From Proteobacteria bacterium UBA1847 (lineage in GTDB: Bacteria > Pseudomonadota > Gammaproteobacteria > Steroidobacterales > Woeseiaceae), in NCBI GenBank assembly GCA_002338605.1, contig DDIP01000454.1:1-14996 (forward strand): a stretch of DNA of 14,996 nucleotides, in the 5' to 3' direction. Below are positions 7,757 to 14,726 of the stretch, one piece after another (within the stretch, counting starts at the first letter, position 1; every line of letters starts with the position of its first letter). A program made the position numbers and the translations under genes. The notes beneath the pieces are model-generated. The model was not told where the DNA came from, did no database searches, and saw only the letters and a list, made by a program, of their open reading frames with translations.

Positions 7757-8778
7757 CACCCAAAGCAAAAGTCAGGATCGCACTCGCCATCGGCATTTTG
7801 GTCGCGATCCTCCTCATGGGACTGGCACTGCGCGACGTCGAATGGCCGATCATCCTGAGCAGTCTCAAGAATGCGAATTTCCTGTTCGTCATCCCGATCA
7901 GCATGGCGCTGATGCTGCAATACTGGTTCAAGGCGCTGCGCTGGAAGATTTTGCTGAATCCGTTCGCATCGGTCGCAACGGCGCAAGTGTTCCCGGCGAC
8001 CGTCGTAGGGTATCTCGCAAACCTTGTGTTTCCGGCCTATCTCGGCGAATTCGCCAGGGTTTATCTGCTTGGTAAACAGTTACGCCTACGCTATTCCTCT
8101 GTGATGGCCACCGTCGTCCTGGAGCGATTCTTTGACTTTCTGTCGGTACTTTTCTTTGTCGGCATTGTCCTCATTGCGGATTCCAGCGCGCCCGCCGAGC
8201 TGAAAACGGTGGGCGTTGTCGCGGGCGCAGCCAGTGGCGCGCTCTTGCTGATGCTTGCCGCAGTCCTCGTGTGGACCGAGGCATTAACCCGACTGGTGCT
8301 GAAAATGACAGCGTTTCTGCCCGATGCAATCGGCGATCGACTCGCCGAACAACTAGCACTGGGAGCCGTCGGCCTGCAAAGCGTTCGAGATCTTCGCAGG
8401 ATCCCGTCGATTGCAGTTACTTCGCTGCTGCAATGGGGCGCAATGGGGCTCTGTATCTACCTGGGCATGATTGGCACCGGACTGCAGGTACCGTTGTCAG
8501 CGGGATTCGTTGTGCTTGCGTTGACAGTCATGGGCGTTACGCTTCCGAGTAGTCCGGGATTCTTCGGCACAATCCAGCTTTGCTTTACACTCGGGCTGGC
8601 CCCCTACGGAATCGCAGCCAGCGAGGCGTTTGCGGCATCAATTTTCTTTCACCTGACCATTTATGTTGCGGGCTGGGCCGCCGGACTCTACTACCTTCGC
8701 CAGTCCGGCCTGACCTTGGGCGGCCTGCACAACGCCTCTATCGATCAGGAGAATCGATCATTACATGATCGGCATTAG
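7753..8778 (+). CDS. Flippase-like LPG-synthase transmembrane domain protein (UPF0104 type)
   Basis: A 341-residue membrane protein with about eight hydrophobic helices. The family signatures of the lysylphosphatidylglycerol-synthase TM/AglD-like group (PF03706) are visible: YWFKALRWKILL near residue 60, VGYLANLVFPAYLGEFARVY around 85-104, VVLERFFDFL around 120, and LPSSPGFFGTIQ near 265. Members lacking the soluble synthase domain are often found beside glycosyltransferases and are thought to move or translocate lipid-linked substrates; which lipid is unknown here. The TTG start overlaps the stop of the GT-C gene. The TAG stop (8776-8778) overlaps the TAA stop of the convergent FemAB-like gene (8775-8777), so no intergenic terminator separates the two convergent units. 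Confidence 0.8.
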   Translation: MTPKAKVRIALAIGILVAILLMGLALRDVEWPIILSSLKNANFLFVIPISMALMLQYWFKALRWKILLNPFASVATAQVFPATVVGYLANLVFPAYLGEFARVYLLGKQLRLRYSSVMATVVLERFFDFLSVLFFVGIVLIADSSAPAELKTVGVVAGAASGALLLMLAAVLVWTEALTRLVLKMTAFLPDAIGDRLAEQLALGAVGLQSVRDLRRIPSIAVTSLLQWGAMGLCIYLGMIGTGLQVPLSAGFVVLALTVMGVTLPSSPGFFGTIQLCFTLGLAPYGIAASEAFAASIFFHLTIYVAGWAAGLYYLRQSGLTLGGLHNASIDQENRSLHDRH

Positions 8779-9839
8779 CCCAGGTACTTTGAAACCAGCG
8801 GTCCGACAATCTGACTGAGTTTCAGTGGTAGTTTCTGCCATGCGGCGATCAGCAGCTTGTAGCGCGGATTGTTCACGTTGAGTTCCGGCATGGCCGTGGC
8901 ATTGACCAGGAAGTACTGGTAGTGAAGCGGTTGTGGTGTAAAGCCCCAATGACGCTTGTAATTGTACGGGCCCGTATCGATCTTGCTTCGGCCAAAGTCG
9001 AAGGTTTTGCACCCTTTGCTGCCCGCGCGGCACATCAGGTCGAAATACATGTAGTCCATTGCTTTGGACGTCCGGCTTTGTGGTAGTCCTCCCCCGTAGT
9101 AGGGCAAAACCTGGTCCTTGAAATAAAAACTGAGCAAAGAGCAATGCAATTCATCACCGTCCCTGATTGAGACAATCTCACAATCACTGCCGAATTCATT
9201 CTTGAGATTCGCAAAGTATTTTCGACTGAATATTGGCGTACCCAGATTTCGGACACTCACGGAATAGGCATGGAAGAAATCAACAATGTTGTCTTGAATC
9301 TCACGGCTGAAATTGCTGTTTATTGATTTGCGAACGACCGCACGCTGCTTGTTCTTTATGCTGAGGAGAATCGCTTCGTCACCGTCTTCTATTTCTCGGA
9401 CAAAAGTCGCATGCATTGATTTTGACGGCCAGTCATCCCGGGTTTTCTCCTTATTGCGAAGCTCCAGGTAATCAACTCCAAGTTTGACGGCCAGTTCTGC
9501 TGCACTGTCCTCAAGCAGCCGCAGAATCTTTTCGTTATCCGCTACCGCACCTCCGTAGACAGCGAATGGCAGCGACACCAGGAAATGGCCGAATAGCAGG
9601 CTCTTTACTTCAAACAGGGGCAAGATTCCCCGGATGTCACCATTCGAGTCCGTCGCCTGGAGATAGTGCGGCGTGTGATTGAAAGACTTCTGTATAACGC
9701 GATACCAGCCCGCACGATGAAAGAATGTCGCGGCGTCGTTGCTGTCGACATATCGGTCCCACGCACTCAACGTCGCGACAGGCACTGGGCCCACATTGAT
9801 GTTTTCCAATTTTCCAGGGTTGTTAGACGAGGAGTCCAT
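8775..9839 (-). CDS. FemAB-like protein of the XrtA/PEP-CTERM system
   Basis: A 354-residue soluble protein with the double-GNAT architecture of FemAB-type aminoacyl or acyl transferases. The N-terminal part contains HYLQATDSNGDIRGILPLF, and the C-terminal GNAT-like part contains YYGGGLPQSR. The motif KTFDFGRSKIDTGPYNYKRHW, with WGF.PQPL just after, is characteristic of the FemAB family tied to exosortase A loci (TIGR03019-like). The family's role in the PEP-CTERM system is unproven; an amino-acyl or acyl transfer in the matrix or its precursors is the usual inference. A TTG start at 9908 would add 23 residues, but the ATG at 9839 fits family length better. It is the last gene of the probable prsK-acyltransferase-hydrolase-femAB operon, with a 92-base gap after the hydrolase stop. 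Confidence 0.85.
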   Translation of the reverse strand: MDSSSNNPGKLENINVGPVPVATLSAWDRYVDSNDAATFFHRAGWYRVIQKSFNHTPHYLQATDSNGDIRGILPLFEVKSLLFGHFLVSLPFAVYGGAVADNEKILRLLEDSAAELAVKLGVDYLELRNKEKTRDDWPSKSMHATFVREIEDGDEAILLSIKNKQRAVVRKSINSNFSREIQDNIVDFFHAYSVSVRNLGTPIFSRKYFANLKNEFGSDCEIVSIRDGDELHCSLLSFYFKDQVLPYYGGGLPQSRTSKAMDYMYFDLMCRAGSKGCKTFDFGRSKIDTGPYNYKRHWGFTPQPLHYQYFLVNATAMPELNVNNPRYKLLIAAWQKLPLKLSQIVGPLVSKYLG

Positions 9840-9931
9840 TGACAGGTTTTCCGAGCAGGTTTTCTTAGGGTGGGCGACCAAGAGTATCGACACGAGCCTC
9901 CGAGTCAATGAGCTTGATCACAAATGCCAGA

Positions 9932-10831
9932 TTATGCTTTGTCGTTCGACGCAACGTTCTGCCGGAGCAGCATTTCCACGATTCGAATAACGACTCCGTC
10001 GCGCGGCATGTCGTCGTGGGATACCGGAGTCAGTAACAACAGGTTGCCTTGACTGGTTTCTTTGAAGTGTCGGTTCGCTCGCAGGCTCTGCCCCACGCCC
10101 GCGCCATCAAGAATCGCGCTCGCCGACGGTTCGATCCATTTGTCCGGTTCGATGCGAAGTGTGAACCAGGCTATTTGCCGCTCTTCATCAGGAACGATGG
10201 TGGGTGTTCCTGGGGCGTCCGGGCCGAGACCCCAGGGTGTCTCGTCTACCGGGGCGTCGCCTGTCCCGTTCAGCATGAACTGCACCGCGTTTCGACCGCG
10301 GTCAACAGCAAACGCCGGACACATTTCAACGGCACCATCGTCGTCATATGCACAGAGTACGTTTGTTCCATGATTTGCGCCGCCCAGCGAAATCCAGATT
10401 CGGACCCTCTCGGGCGCAATCCTCGCCGCGTACCAACGCGAGCTAACGGCCCCCATACTGTGGGAAACAATATCGACACGTTTTGGCAACGCGCCGGAAT
10501 GTCCGGAACGGCGGGCGAACTCACTGGCATTCTCAAGGAGTTTCTCGATTGCCGGCGCAATCGCGGATTCCGCAGCCTCGATATTTCCCAGGACGTTCGG
10601 TCGTATGCTGACCGCACTCAGGTATTGCGACGGGTATCCTGCCTTTGACAAGTGTTGAATCATGTCGCCCCAGTCATCCGGGCTCATGCCGTGCCCATGC
10701 ACGAACACGACCGGAGTCCGTGAGAAATCCAGTGCGGGTTCACCGCCGCAGGCGCCCGTGGCAGATAACAATAAACAGGCAGCCAACCTGGCAACAACTG
10801 AGAAGCGATATGTCGGCCGGCGAATACCCAC
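9932..10831 (-). CDS. Lipoprotein alpha/beta hydrolase (lipase/PGAP1-like)
   Basis: A 299-residue protein starting at a GTG. A lipoprotein signal (hydrophobic 11-25, ending SATGAC) puts the lipidated Cys at residue 28 with Gly at +2, predicting outer-membrane sorting. The enzyme core begins with VVFVHGHGMSPDDW (oxyanion region, about 41-54). It continues with the nucleophile elbow SHSMG (Ser125), whose first position is Ser instead of the usual Gly, then GGANHGT (150-156), and a late SHDDMP with His272 as the likely catalytic His. The acid residue is not certain. This layout fits triacylglycerol lipases and PGAP1-like esterases of about 30 kDa. The GTG follows the stop of the acyltransferase gene by one base (TAGTGTG), so the two are coupled. 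De-acylation of a lipid-linked or acetylated matrix glycan is a contextual guess only. Confidence 0.75.
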   Translation of the reverse strand: MGIRRPTYRFSVVARLAACLLLSATGACGGEPALDFSRTPVVFVHGHGMSPDDWGDMIQHLSKAGYPSQYLSAVSIRPNVLGNIEAAESAIAPAIEKLLENASEFARRSGHSGALPKRVDIVSHSMGAVSSRWYAARIAPERVRIWISLGGANHGTNVLCAYDDDGAVEMCPAFAVDRGRNAVQFMLNGTGDAPVDETPWGLGPDAPGTPTIVPDEERQIAWFTLRIEPDKWIEPSASAILDGAGVGQSLRANRHFKETSQGNLLLLTPVSHDDMPRDGVVIRIVEMLLRQNVASNDKA

Positions 10832-10832
10832 A

Positions 10833-11513
10833 CTAGGTCTCGCTGCTGTTCAGTCGACTGCGAACCACTTTGGCCGGGTTTCCTACCGCAATTGAATTGC
10901 CTGGAATGGCTTTGGTTACGACGGAACCCGCACCAATGATGCAGCCCGTGGCCAAATCGTCCATGACCACCGACTGCGAGCCAATCCAGCAATCGTCGCT
11001 GATGACAATTCTCTTCTTGGCACCGCCTTGCAGGTTCATCGGGATATCGGCGCGATCGAATTTGTGTTGTTTCATGCCGCTCAGAAACGTACAACGCTCG
11101 CCGATGAGTACGTCATTACCGATATTGCAATGGTGAATGATAGAAAAGCGTCCAACCAGAACATTGTCACCGACCTCAACATCGGAGTAGATGAATACCG
11201 CCCCGAATTCGAAGAGACAATTTTTGCCGCAACGTCGCAGCGCAAAGCGGTAGAACTCGTAGCGCAGAATTACGCCGGGAAAGTAAGGTACAACACTCAG
11301 GAGTTCTGAAAACGAACGAAATACGATGTCCGACAATCGAGACAGCATTGCCATTGGCCAGATAACCGGCCACGAGAGCACGCCCAATACACGCTGCAAG
11401 ACTTTCACCCAGCCGCCCTGTTGAAACTGCAGGTACTCCACATCCGTGTACCCGCCCTGCTGTACTTCTTCCCTGCTCATGACATCATTTTTCCCTGCCA
11501 AAATTTTTCTCAT
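10833..11513 (-). CDS. Left-handed beta-helix hexapeptide acyltransferase
   Basis: About 226 residues from the ATG at 11513. An N-terminal hydrophobic/amphipathic region (about residues 34-80) precedes a LbH core of hexapeptide repeats (VEVGDNVLVGRFSIIHHCNI, IGNDVLIGERCTFL, ISDDCWIGSQSVVM, IGAGSVVTKAIPGNSIAVGN). It ends with the family signature VGNPAKVVRSR. His residues in IIHHCNIG and KQHKFD are candidates for the catalytic base. Enzymes of this class transfer acetyl or other acyl groups from acyl-CoA to sugars or amino sugars, so O-acetylation of an exopolysaccharide precursor is likely in this locus. The open frame extends upstream to 11774 but overlaps prsK there without coding character, so I reject that extension; the ATG at 11480 (MSREEV) is an alternative. 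It lies 71 bases after prsK and 1 base before the hydrolase gene. Confidence 0.82.
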   Translation of the reverse strand: MRKILAGKNDVMSREEVQQGGYTDVEYLQFQQGGWVKVLQRVLGVLSWPVIWPMAMLSRLSDIVFRSFSELLSVVPYFPGVILRYEFYRFALRRCGKNCLFEFGAVFIYSDVEVGDNVLVGRFSIIHHCNIGNDVLIGERCTFLSGMKQHKFDRADIPMNLQGGAKKRIVISDDCWIGSQSVVMDDLATGCIIGAGSVVTKAIPGNSIAVGNPAKVVRSRLNSSET

Positions 11514-11573
11514 CGTAGGACTAGGAACTCTTTCGCCCCGGTTGACTCTGTGACTCGTAATCGCCAAGAAATC

Positions 11574-11585
11574 ACAGATATCTGT
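11574..11585. other. Perfect 12-base palindrome at the prsK stop codon
   Basis: ACAGATATCTGT is a perfect dyad that includes the last base of the prsK stop codon, in the 71-base gap before the acyltransferase gene. It could be an operator half-site pair or chance; there is no T run, so it is not an intrinsic terminator. Confidence 0.3.
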
Positions 11586-13618
11586 CAGGGCGATGGAAAG
11601 CTCATGGTAGCAGTTGTCCCTTTCGAAACAGTACTGGTCACCTTGAGGTCTCCGCCCAGCTTGCGAGCAAATTCCCTGACCTGGTAGACACCAATACCCA
11701 TACCTTGACTGCCCTTTGTCGAATCGAACGGTCGAAACAAACGGTCGCGAATAAATTCCGCTGTCATGCCGCATCCGTCGTCGGAAACCTCAATAATAAT
11801 CTGGCCATCCACGTGATCTGTCTTCACGACGACACTGCCGTCAGCTCCGGTTGAATCCTGTGCGTTGCGAATGAGATGGGTCAAAACCATCGTAATCCGT
11901 TCGACATCGACCTCGACAATTGCGTTGTTGTCATTGAATTGAAGTATCGGGACCGGCTGTCGGGCTGAGCAACGGTCGACGGCGCCAGAGACAATAAATT
12001 TCAGCGCTATCGACTTCTTGGCTTGTGCAGTATCGCCGCGCTTTAGCTGATCCATGACGCGCTTCATTCTGTTCACCGAGTTGGCGATCGTATTCATTGC
12101 ATCGTCGACAAAATCCGGGTTTCGCTTGTGCTTGGTCGCATTTGCAACAATGAGAGATTGCTGTGCGATCAGGTTATTCAGGTCGTGCATGAGAAATGCT
12201 GTCAGTCGATTATAAGCTTCGAACTGCCTGGATTCGGCAAGCAAAGCATCAGCGCGTTCCTGGGCCAGGTGAACAGCGACGTGATTGCCGACTGTCTTCA
12301 GCAAGTCTCGGTCTTCGTAATTCAACCTAAGCCGTCCTGGTGCCTTGTGCAGTACCACCAGGCCAATCAGCTCGCCTCGCGTAAACAACGGTGCAATCAG
12401 CCATGCATCCTTATCGATCAGCAACCAGTCCGGTATACGCAAGTCTCCGTAGATGCGGGGCGTTCGCTTGAACTCTTCGAGGTCGACCAGCCAGCCGTTC
12501 TTCTTGATAAAAACAATCAGCGGGTCGTCCAGGTCGATGTTCGGGACGTCGCCATTGATGTTGTAGGATGCGGCGGCTTCGAGTATGGACTCACGGTCAT
12601 CCAACAACCAAAGCGCCCCTGCCGGACTCTGGACAATCTGCGCCAGCGCCGTGATCGCCGTTCGTCGCGCAGTGCTGGGCTCCATTCTTGCAAGCGTCGC
12701 AATCAGTCGCAACCACTCTTCTCTATAGTCATACCGGTTGCGGAAAAAATGTTTGCTGAGGAACACGCGAAGTTGCGCCCTCAGATTCGATGAGAAGAGC
12801 AGAAACATCAGAAGTACAGCCGCTCCGACGAAAAATGTCGCACTCGCGAAACCACTCCAGGTCCGGCCCTGAATGACGATCCAGTATCCGAGCGCGCTCA
12901 TGAGCAGCAGGTAGACGCCGACGCCGACAATCGTGGTTGAATAAAAGACCACTTGTCGAGACACAAAAATATCAAGATCCCACTCTTTGTTGGCCCGTGC
13001 GGCGAACGCAATCACCGGCACCAGAGCGGCGTTGAACAATCCGCGGCCCGTCCAGGCCCAGGGCACGATGCCATCCAACATCAGGTTCTGGGAGTAGAGA
13101 AACAGGTCATACGCGAAGATTCCGCCGATACCTGCCATCAGGACCTTGATGCCCCGGCGGGACTCGTCCGGCGAATTGCGGTGTAGCTGCTCGACCATCA
13201 GAAGCCCGATCATGGCCAAAACGAGCCCGCCGGCATTCAGGACCGACACCAGCGTCGTTCCTGCCGGAAAAATCGGGACGTTATAGCGAACCAGGGTGCC
13301 GGCGCCGATAACGGCAAGCCACGCCAGAATACTGGCGCCAATCAGAATCCGACTCGCGCCGATCTTGGATAGCAACAACGCCAGGAACATGAACCAAGCC
13401 CCGGTTCGCAACAGCTCGGCCAGGAAGACCCAGAATGCGGCTATCCGCCAGCCATGGAGATCGGCCGCGAGTATGAACGCCCAGACAATATTGGCCACAC
13501 AGGCGACGATCAACAGGCTGCCAATCGCCTGCCCCCGCCAATTCGCCGCCACCAGGATGGTCAGGAAAACGTAAAAAAGTGCGGCGGCCGCGTTGCCAAA
13601 AATGCCTAGTTCGGTCAT
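11585..13618 (-). CDS. prsK: PEP-CTERM system sensor histidine kinase PrsK
   Basis: A 677-residue membrane kinase. Residues 1-280 form a multi-helix membrane sensor region (about eight to ten helices) with no clear periplasmic domain. Residues 310-455 form a GAF-type domain (from AITALAQIVQSPAGALWLLD to VGNHVAVHLAQ). The kinase core follows: H-box FLMHDLNNL with His478, N-box HLIRNAQDS (Asn585), G1 box DDGCGM (614-618), F box FRPFDSTK, and G2 box GMGIGVYQVREFA. The architecture and the HDLNN box match PrsK of XrtA loci, which normally phosphorylates the sigma-54-dependent regulator PrsR. PrsR is usually encoded next to prsK, but the next gene here is an acyltransferase. A GTG at 13669 would add 17 residues; the ATG at 13618 places the first helix at the N-terminus as in relatives, although no good ribosome binding site precedes it. 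Confidence 0.9.
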   Translation of the reverse strand: MTELGIFGNAAAALFYVFLTILVAANWRGQAIGSLLIVACVANIVWAFILAADLHGWRIAAFWVFLAELLRTGAWFMFLALLLSKIGASRILIGASILAWLAVIGAGTLVRYNVPIFPAGTTLVSVLNAGGLVLAMIGLLMVEQLHRNSPDESRRGIKVLMAGIGGIFAYDLFLYSQNLMLDGIVPWAWTGRGLFNAALVPVIAFAARANKEWDLDIFVSRQVVFYSTTIVGVGVYLLLMSALGYWIVIQGRTWSGFASATFFVGAAVLLMFLLFSSNLRAQLRVFLSKHFFRNRYDYREEWLRLIATLARMEPSTARRTAITALAQIVQSPAGALWLLDDRESILEAAASYNINGDVPNIDLDDPLIVFIKKNGWLVDLEEFKRTPRIYGDLRIPDWLLIDKDAWLIAPLFTRGELIGLVVLHKAPGRLRLNYEDRDLLKTVGNHVAVHLAQERADALLAESRQFEAYNRLTAFLMHDLNNLIAQQSLIVANATKHKRNPDFVDDAMNTIANSVNRMKRVMDQLKRGDTAQAKKSIALKFIVSGAVDRCSARQPVPILQFNDNNAIVEVDVERITMVLTHLIRNAQDSTGADGSVVVKTDHVDGQIIIEVSDDGCGMTAEFIRDRLFRPFDSTKGSQGMGIGVYQVREFARKLGGDLKVTSTVSKGTTATMSFPSP

Positions 13619-13821
13619 AAGGATCGTGGATACGGCTTCGGTCCGGACAAGGATGACAGCATAGTCCACAGAGCGCCATTACCCAATATGCGGTGCCGGA
13701 TGATGGCGATTTCCTTGCGATCGGACCACATCAATGGCCTCGTGCCTGCTGGCGGTGAGGCATGACGGCGAGACTCGTCATCTCGAGCCATCATAAAGAC
13801 CCGTCCCGTCCAAATGCATCA

Positions 13822-13844
13822 GCAAAGTGACCGGAGTCACTTGC
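13822..13844. other. Perfect hairpin/dyad upstream of prsK
   Basis: AAGTGAC and GTCACTT flank the 4-base loop CGGA (13825-13842). With one bulged A the pairing extends outward by GC and GC (13822-13844). There is no T run on either strand, so it fits an operator or RNA structure better than a terminator. It lies about 205 bases upstream of the prsK start on the minus strand. Confidence 0.45.
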
Positions 13845-13946
13845 AACCCATTTGCCCGGAACGGACCTTCTGGATGTGGCGTCCCCAAGGAGAATGACAA
13901 CAAACCCCAGGATCCGCGCCACTAAAGGCCTCCAGTATAAACCGAC

Positions 13947-14098
13947 TCATCCGGGACGCAAAAAGTGAATTTTGCACCCGCCCCATCTGATACAGCGGTT
14001 TCACTGAATCGTCTCATCCGAGACTATAGCCCGCCCCATCTGGTACCCAAAGCGGCAGCCCAGATTTCTGCCCCAATCGGCTACGCCTCATCTGAGAC
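13947..14098 (+). repeat. Cluster of degenerate YCATCYGRKAC repeats, possible transposon-end remnant
   Basis: Five related 11-base boxes lie at 13947-13957 (TCATCCGGGAC), 13983-13993 (CCATCTGATAC), 14014-14024 (TCATCCGAGAC), 14036-14046 (CCATCTGGTAC) and 14088-14098 (TCATCTGAGAC). A sixth, poorer one is at 14072-14084. Two of them sit in a longer direct repeat CCCGCCCCATCTGRTAC (13977-13993 and 14030-14046, 53 bases apart). Spacing is irregular, so this is neither a CRISPR array nor a tandem repeat. Clusters of short variable repeats serve as transposase binding sites in the ends of some insertion sequences, notably the IS21 family. No transposase is visible nearby, so this would be a solo or decayed end. 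Confidence 0.5.
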
Positions 14099-14236
14099 AG
14101 CCGTGCCCTACTTCAAGATCGAAGGATACACCACAGGGCATCGGTCTGCGCCTGATTCGGGGGCATTCCAAGACTTGTCGAATCTCGATTCCGGGATAGA
14201 ACAAGAGTACCAATTGATACGACTTGCAGACCAATC

Positions 14237-14242
14237 AGGAGG
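14237..14242 (+). promoter_or_regulatory. Strong Shine-Dalgarno of the 73-residue ORF
   Basis: AGGAGG is a perfect Shine-Dalgarno core 6 bases before the ATG at 14249. It is stronger than any other ribosome binding site in the window and is the main reason to accept this small ORF as a gene. Confidence 0.75.
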
Positions 14243-14248
14243 CGCCAA

Positions 14249-14470
14249 ATGCAAATAATCCTGACCTTTTTCTTGACCGGAGCAGCTTGGGCAGCATTCA
14301 GCATCTTTCTCGTATGGATACCTGCCTGGTGGCTATGGAACACCTTTGTCGCCCCGGCTTTCGATTTGCCGGCTCTGACACTAGTTGAGAGCACGGGCTG
14401 CCTTATCTTCTTCTGGATTGCGAAGCATGGAGCAGCGAAATTTGAGGTGACGCTGGGACAAAGAGATTGA
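14249..14470 (+). CDS. Small membrane protein, phage-like type
   Basis: A 73-residue protein with two predicted membrane segments: residues 3-31, very rich in Trp, Phe and Ile, and about 46-58. A short charged C-terminus follows. The pattern W-L-W-N-T-F-V-A-P-A-F-D-L-P-A-L-T between the helices resembles a type of small bitopic membrane protein often found among accessory genes of phages and prophages. That resemblance is from memory and is weak evidence. The perfect AGGAGG and ATG at good spacing support expression. The small ORF at 14538 follows 67 bases later on the same strand. The function is unknown; a holin-like or regulatory role cannot be read from the sequence. Confidence 0.6.
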   Translation: MQIILTFFLTGAAWAAFSIFLVWIPAWWLWNTFVAPAFDLPALTLVESTGCLIFFWIAKHGAAKFEVTLGQRD

Positions 14471-14537
14471 CGACCAGCTGGAACCTGCCAGAAAGGACAA
14501 GCCCCGATCGACTTAACCTGACTAACTGAGGACCAAA

Positions 14538-14726
14538 ATGAATATTCAGATTTCTGACATTCGTCCGGACGAAACCATAGAGATCCGCGTCAAAGACAGC
14601 CCAATCTTGAAACGACCCGCTGATTCAGTGGATATCCACATCCACAGCACGATCAAGCGATCCGAAGACACCACGCCGAAGCGCCCGGATGCAAGACCTC
14701 GGCGCAGACGCGCGATCAGCTTTTAG
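14538..14726 (+). CDS. Small basic hypothetical protein
   Basis: A 62-residue soluble protein I do not recognise. The first half alternates acidic and hydrophobic residues (MNIQISDIRPDETIEIRVKD). The C-terminal third is strongly basic, ending RPDARPRRRRAISF, which suggests a nucleic-acid or membrane-surface contact. TGAGGA at 14527-14532 lies 5 bases before the ATG, a good ribosome binding site. It follows the 73-residue membrane protein by 67 bases on the same strand and probably shares its transcript. Its stop (14724-14726) overlaps the end of the convergent frameshifted gene by about 11 bases. Confidence 0.5.
   Translation: MNIQISDIRPDETIEIRVKDSPILKRPADSVDIHIHSTIKRSEDTTPKRPDARPRRRRAISF

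Larger units (their letters stand above)
13619..14248. other. Long non-coding stretch between prsK and two small ORFs
   Basis: About 630 bases with no convincing gene. It should hold the minus-strand promoter of the prsK operon near 13619-13800, but I see no strong -10/-35 or -24/-12 element. It contains a perfect hairpin at 13825-13842 and the degenerate repeat cluster at 13947-14098. An open frame at 13965-14258 on the plus strand runs through the repeats and lacks coding character, so it is not called. Confidence 0.6.

Noticed and set aside
8740..8775. Inverted repeats around CGATCA...TGATCG near the convergent stops as a bidirectional terminator
   Set aside because: The stem is only 6 base pairs, lies inside coding sequence, and has no T tract on either side.
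11514..11774. N-terminal extension of the acyltransferase by 87 codons
   Set aside because: It overlaps the kinase-domain coding region of prsK, is not similar to any acyltransferase N-terminus, and has no ribosome binding site at its start.
13947..14098. CRISPR array or tandem iterons
   Set aside because: The boxes are too short and too divergent, spacing ranges from about 16 to 52 bases, and no cas or replication gene is seen.
13965..14258. A 97-codon plus-strand frame through the repeat cluster
   Set aside because: It begins with GTG without a Shine-Dalgarno, its sequence simply translates the repeats, and its end overlaps the well-supported small membrane protein start.
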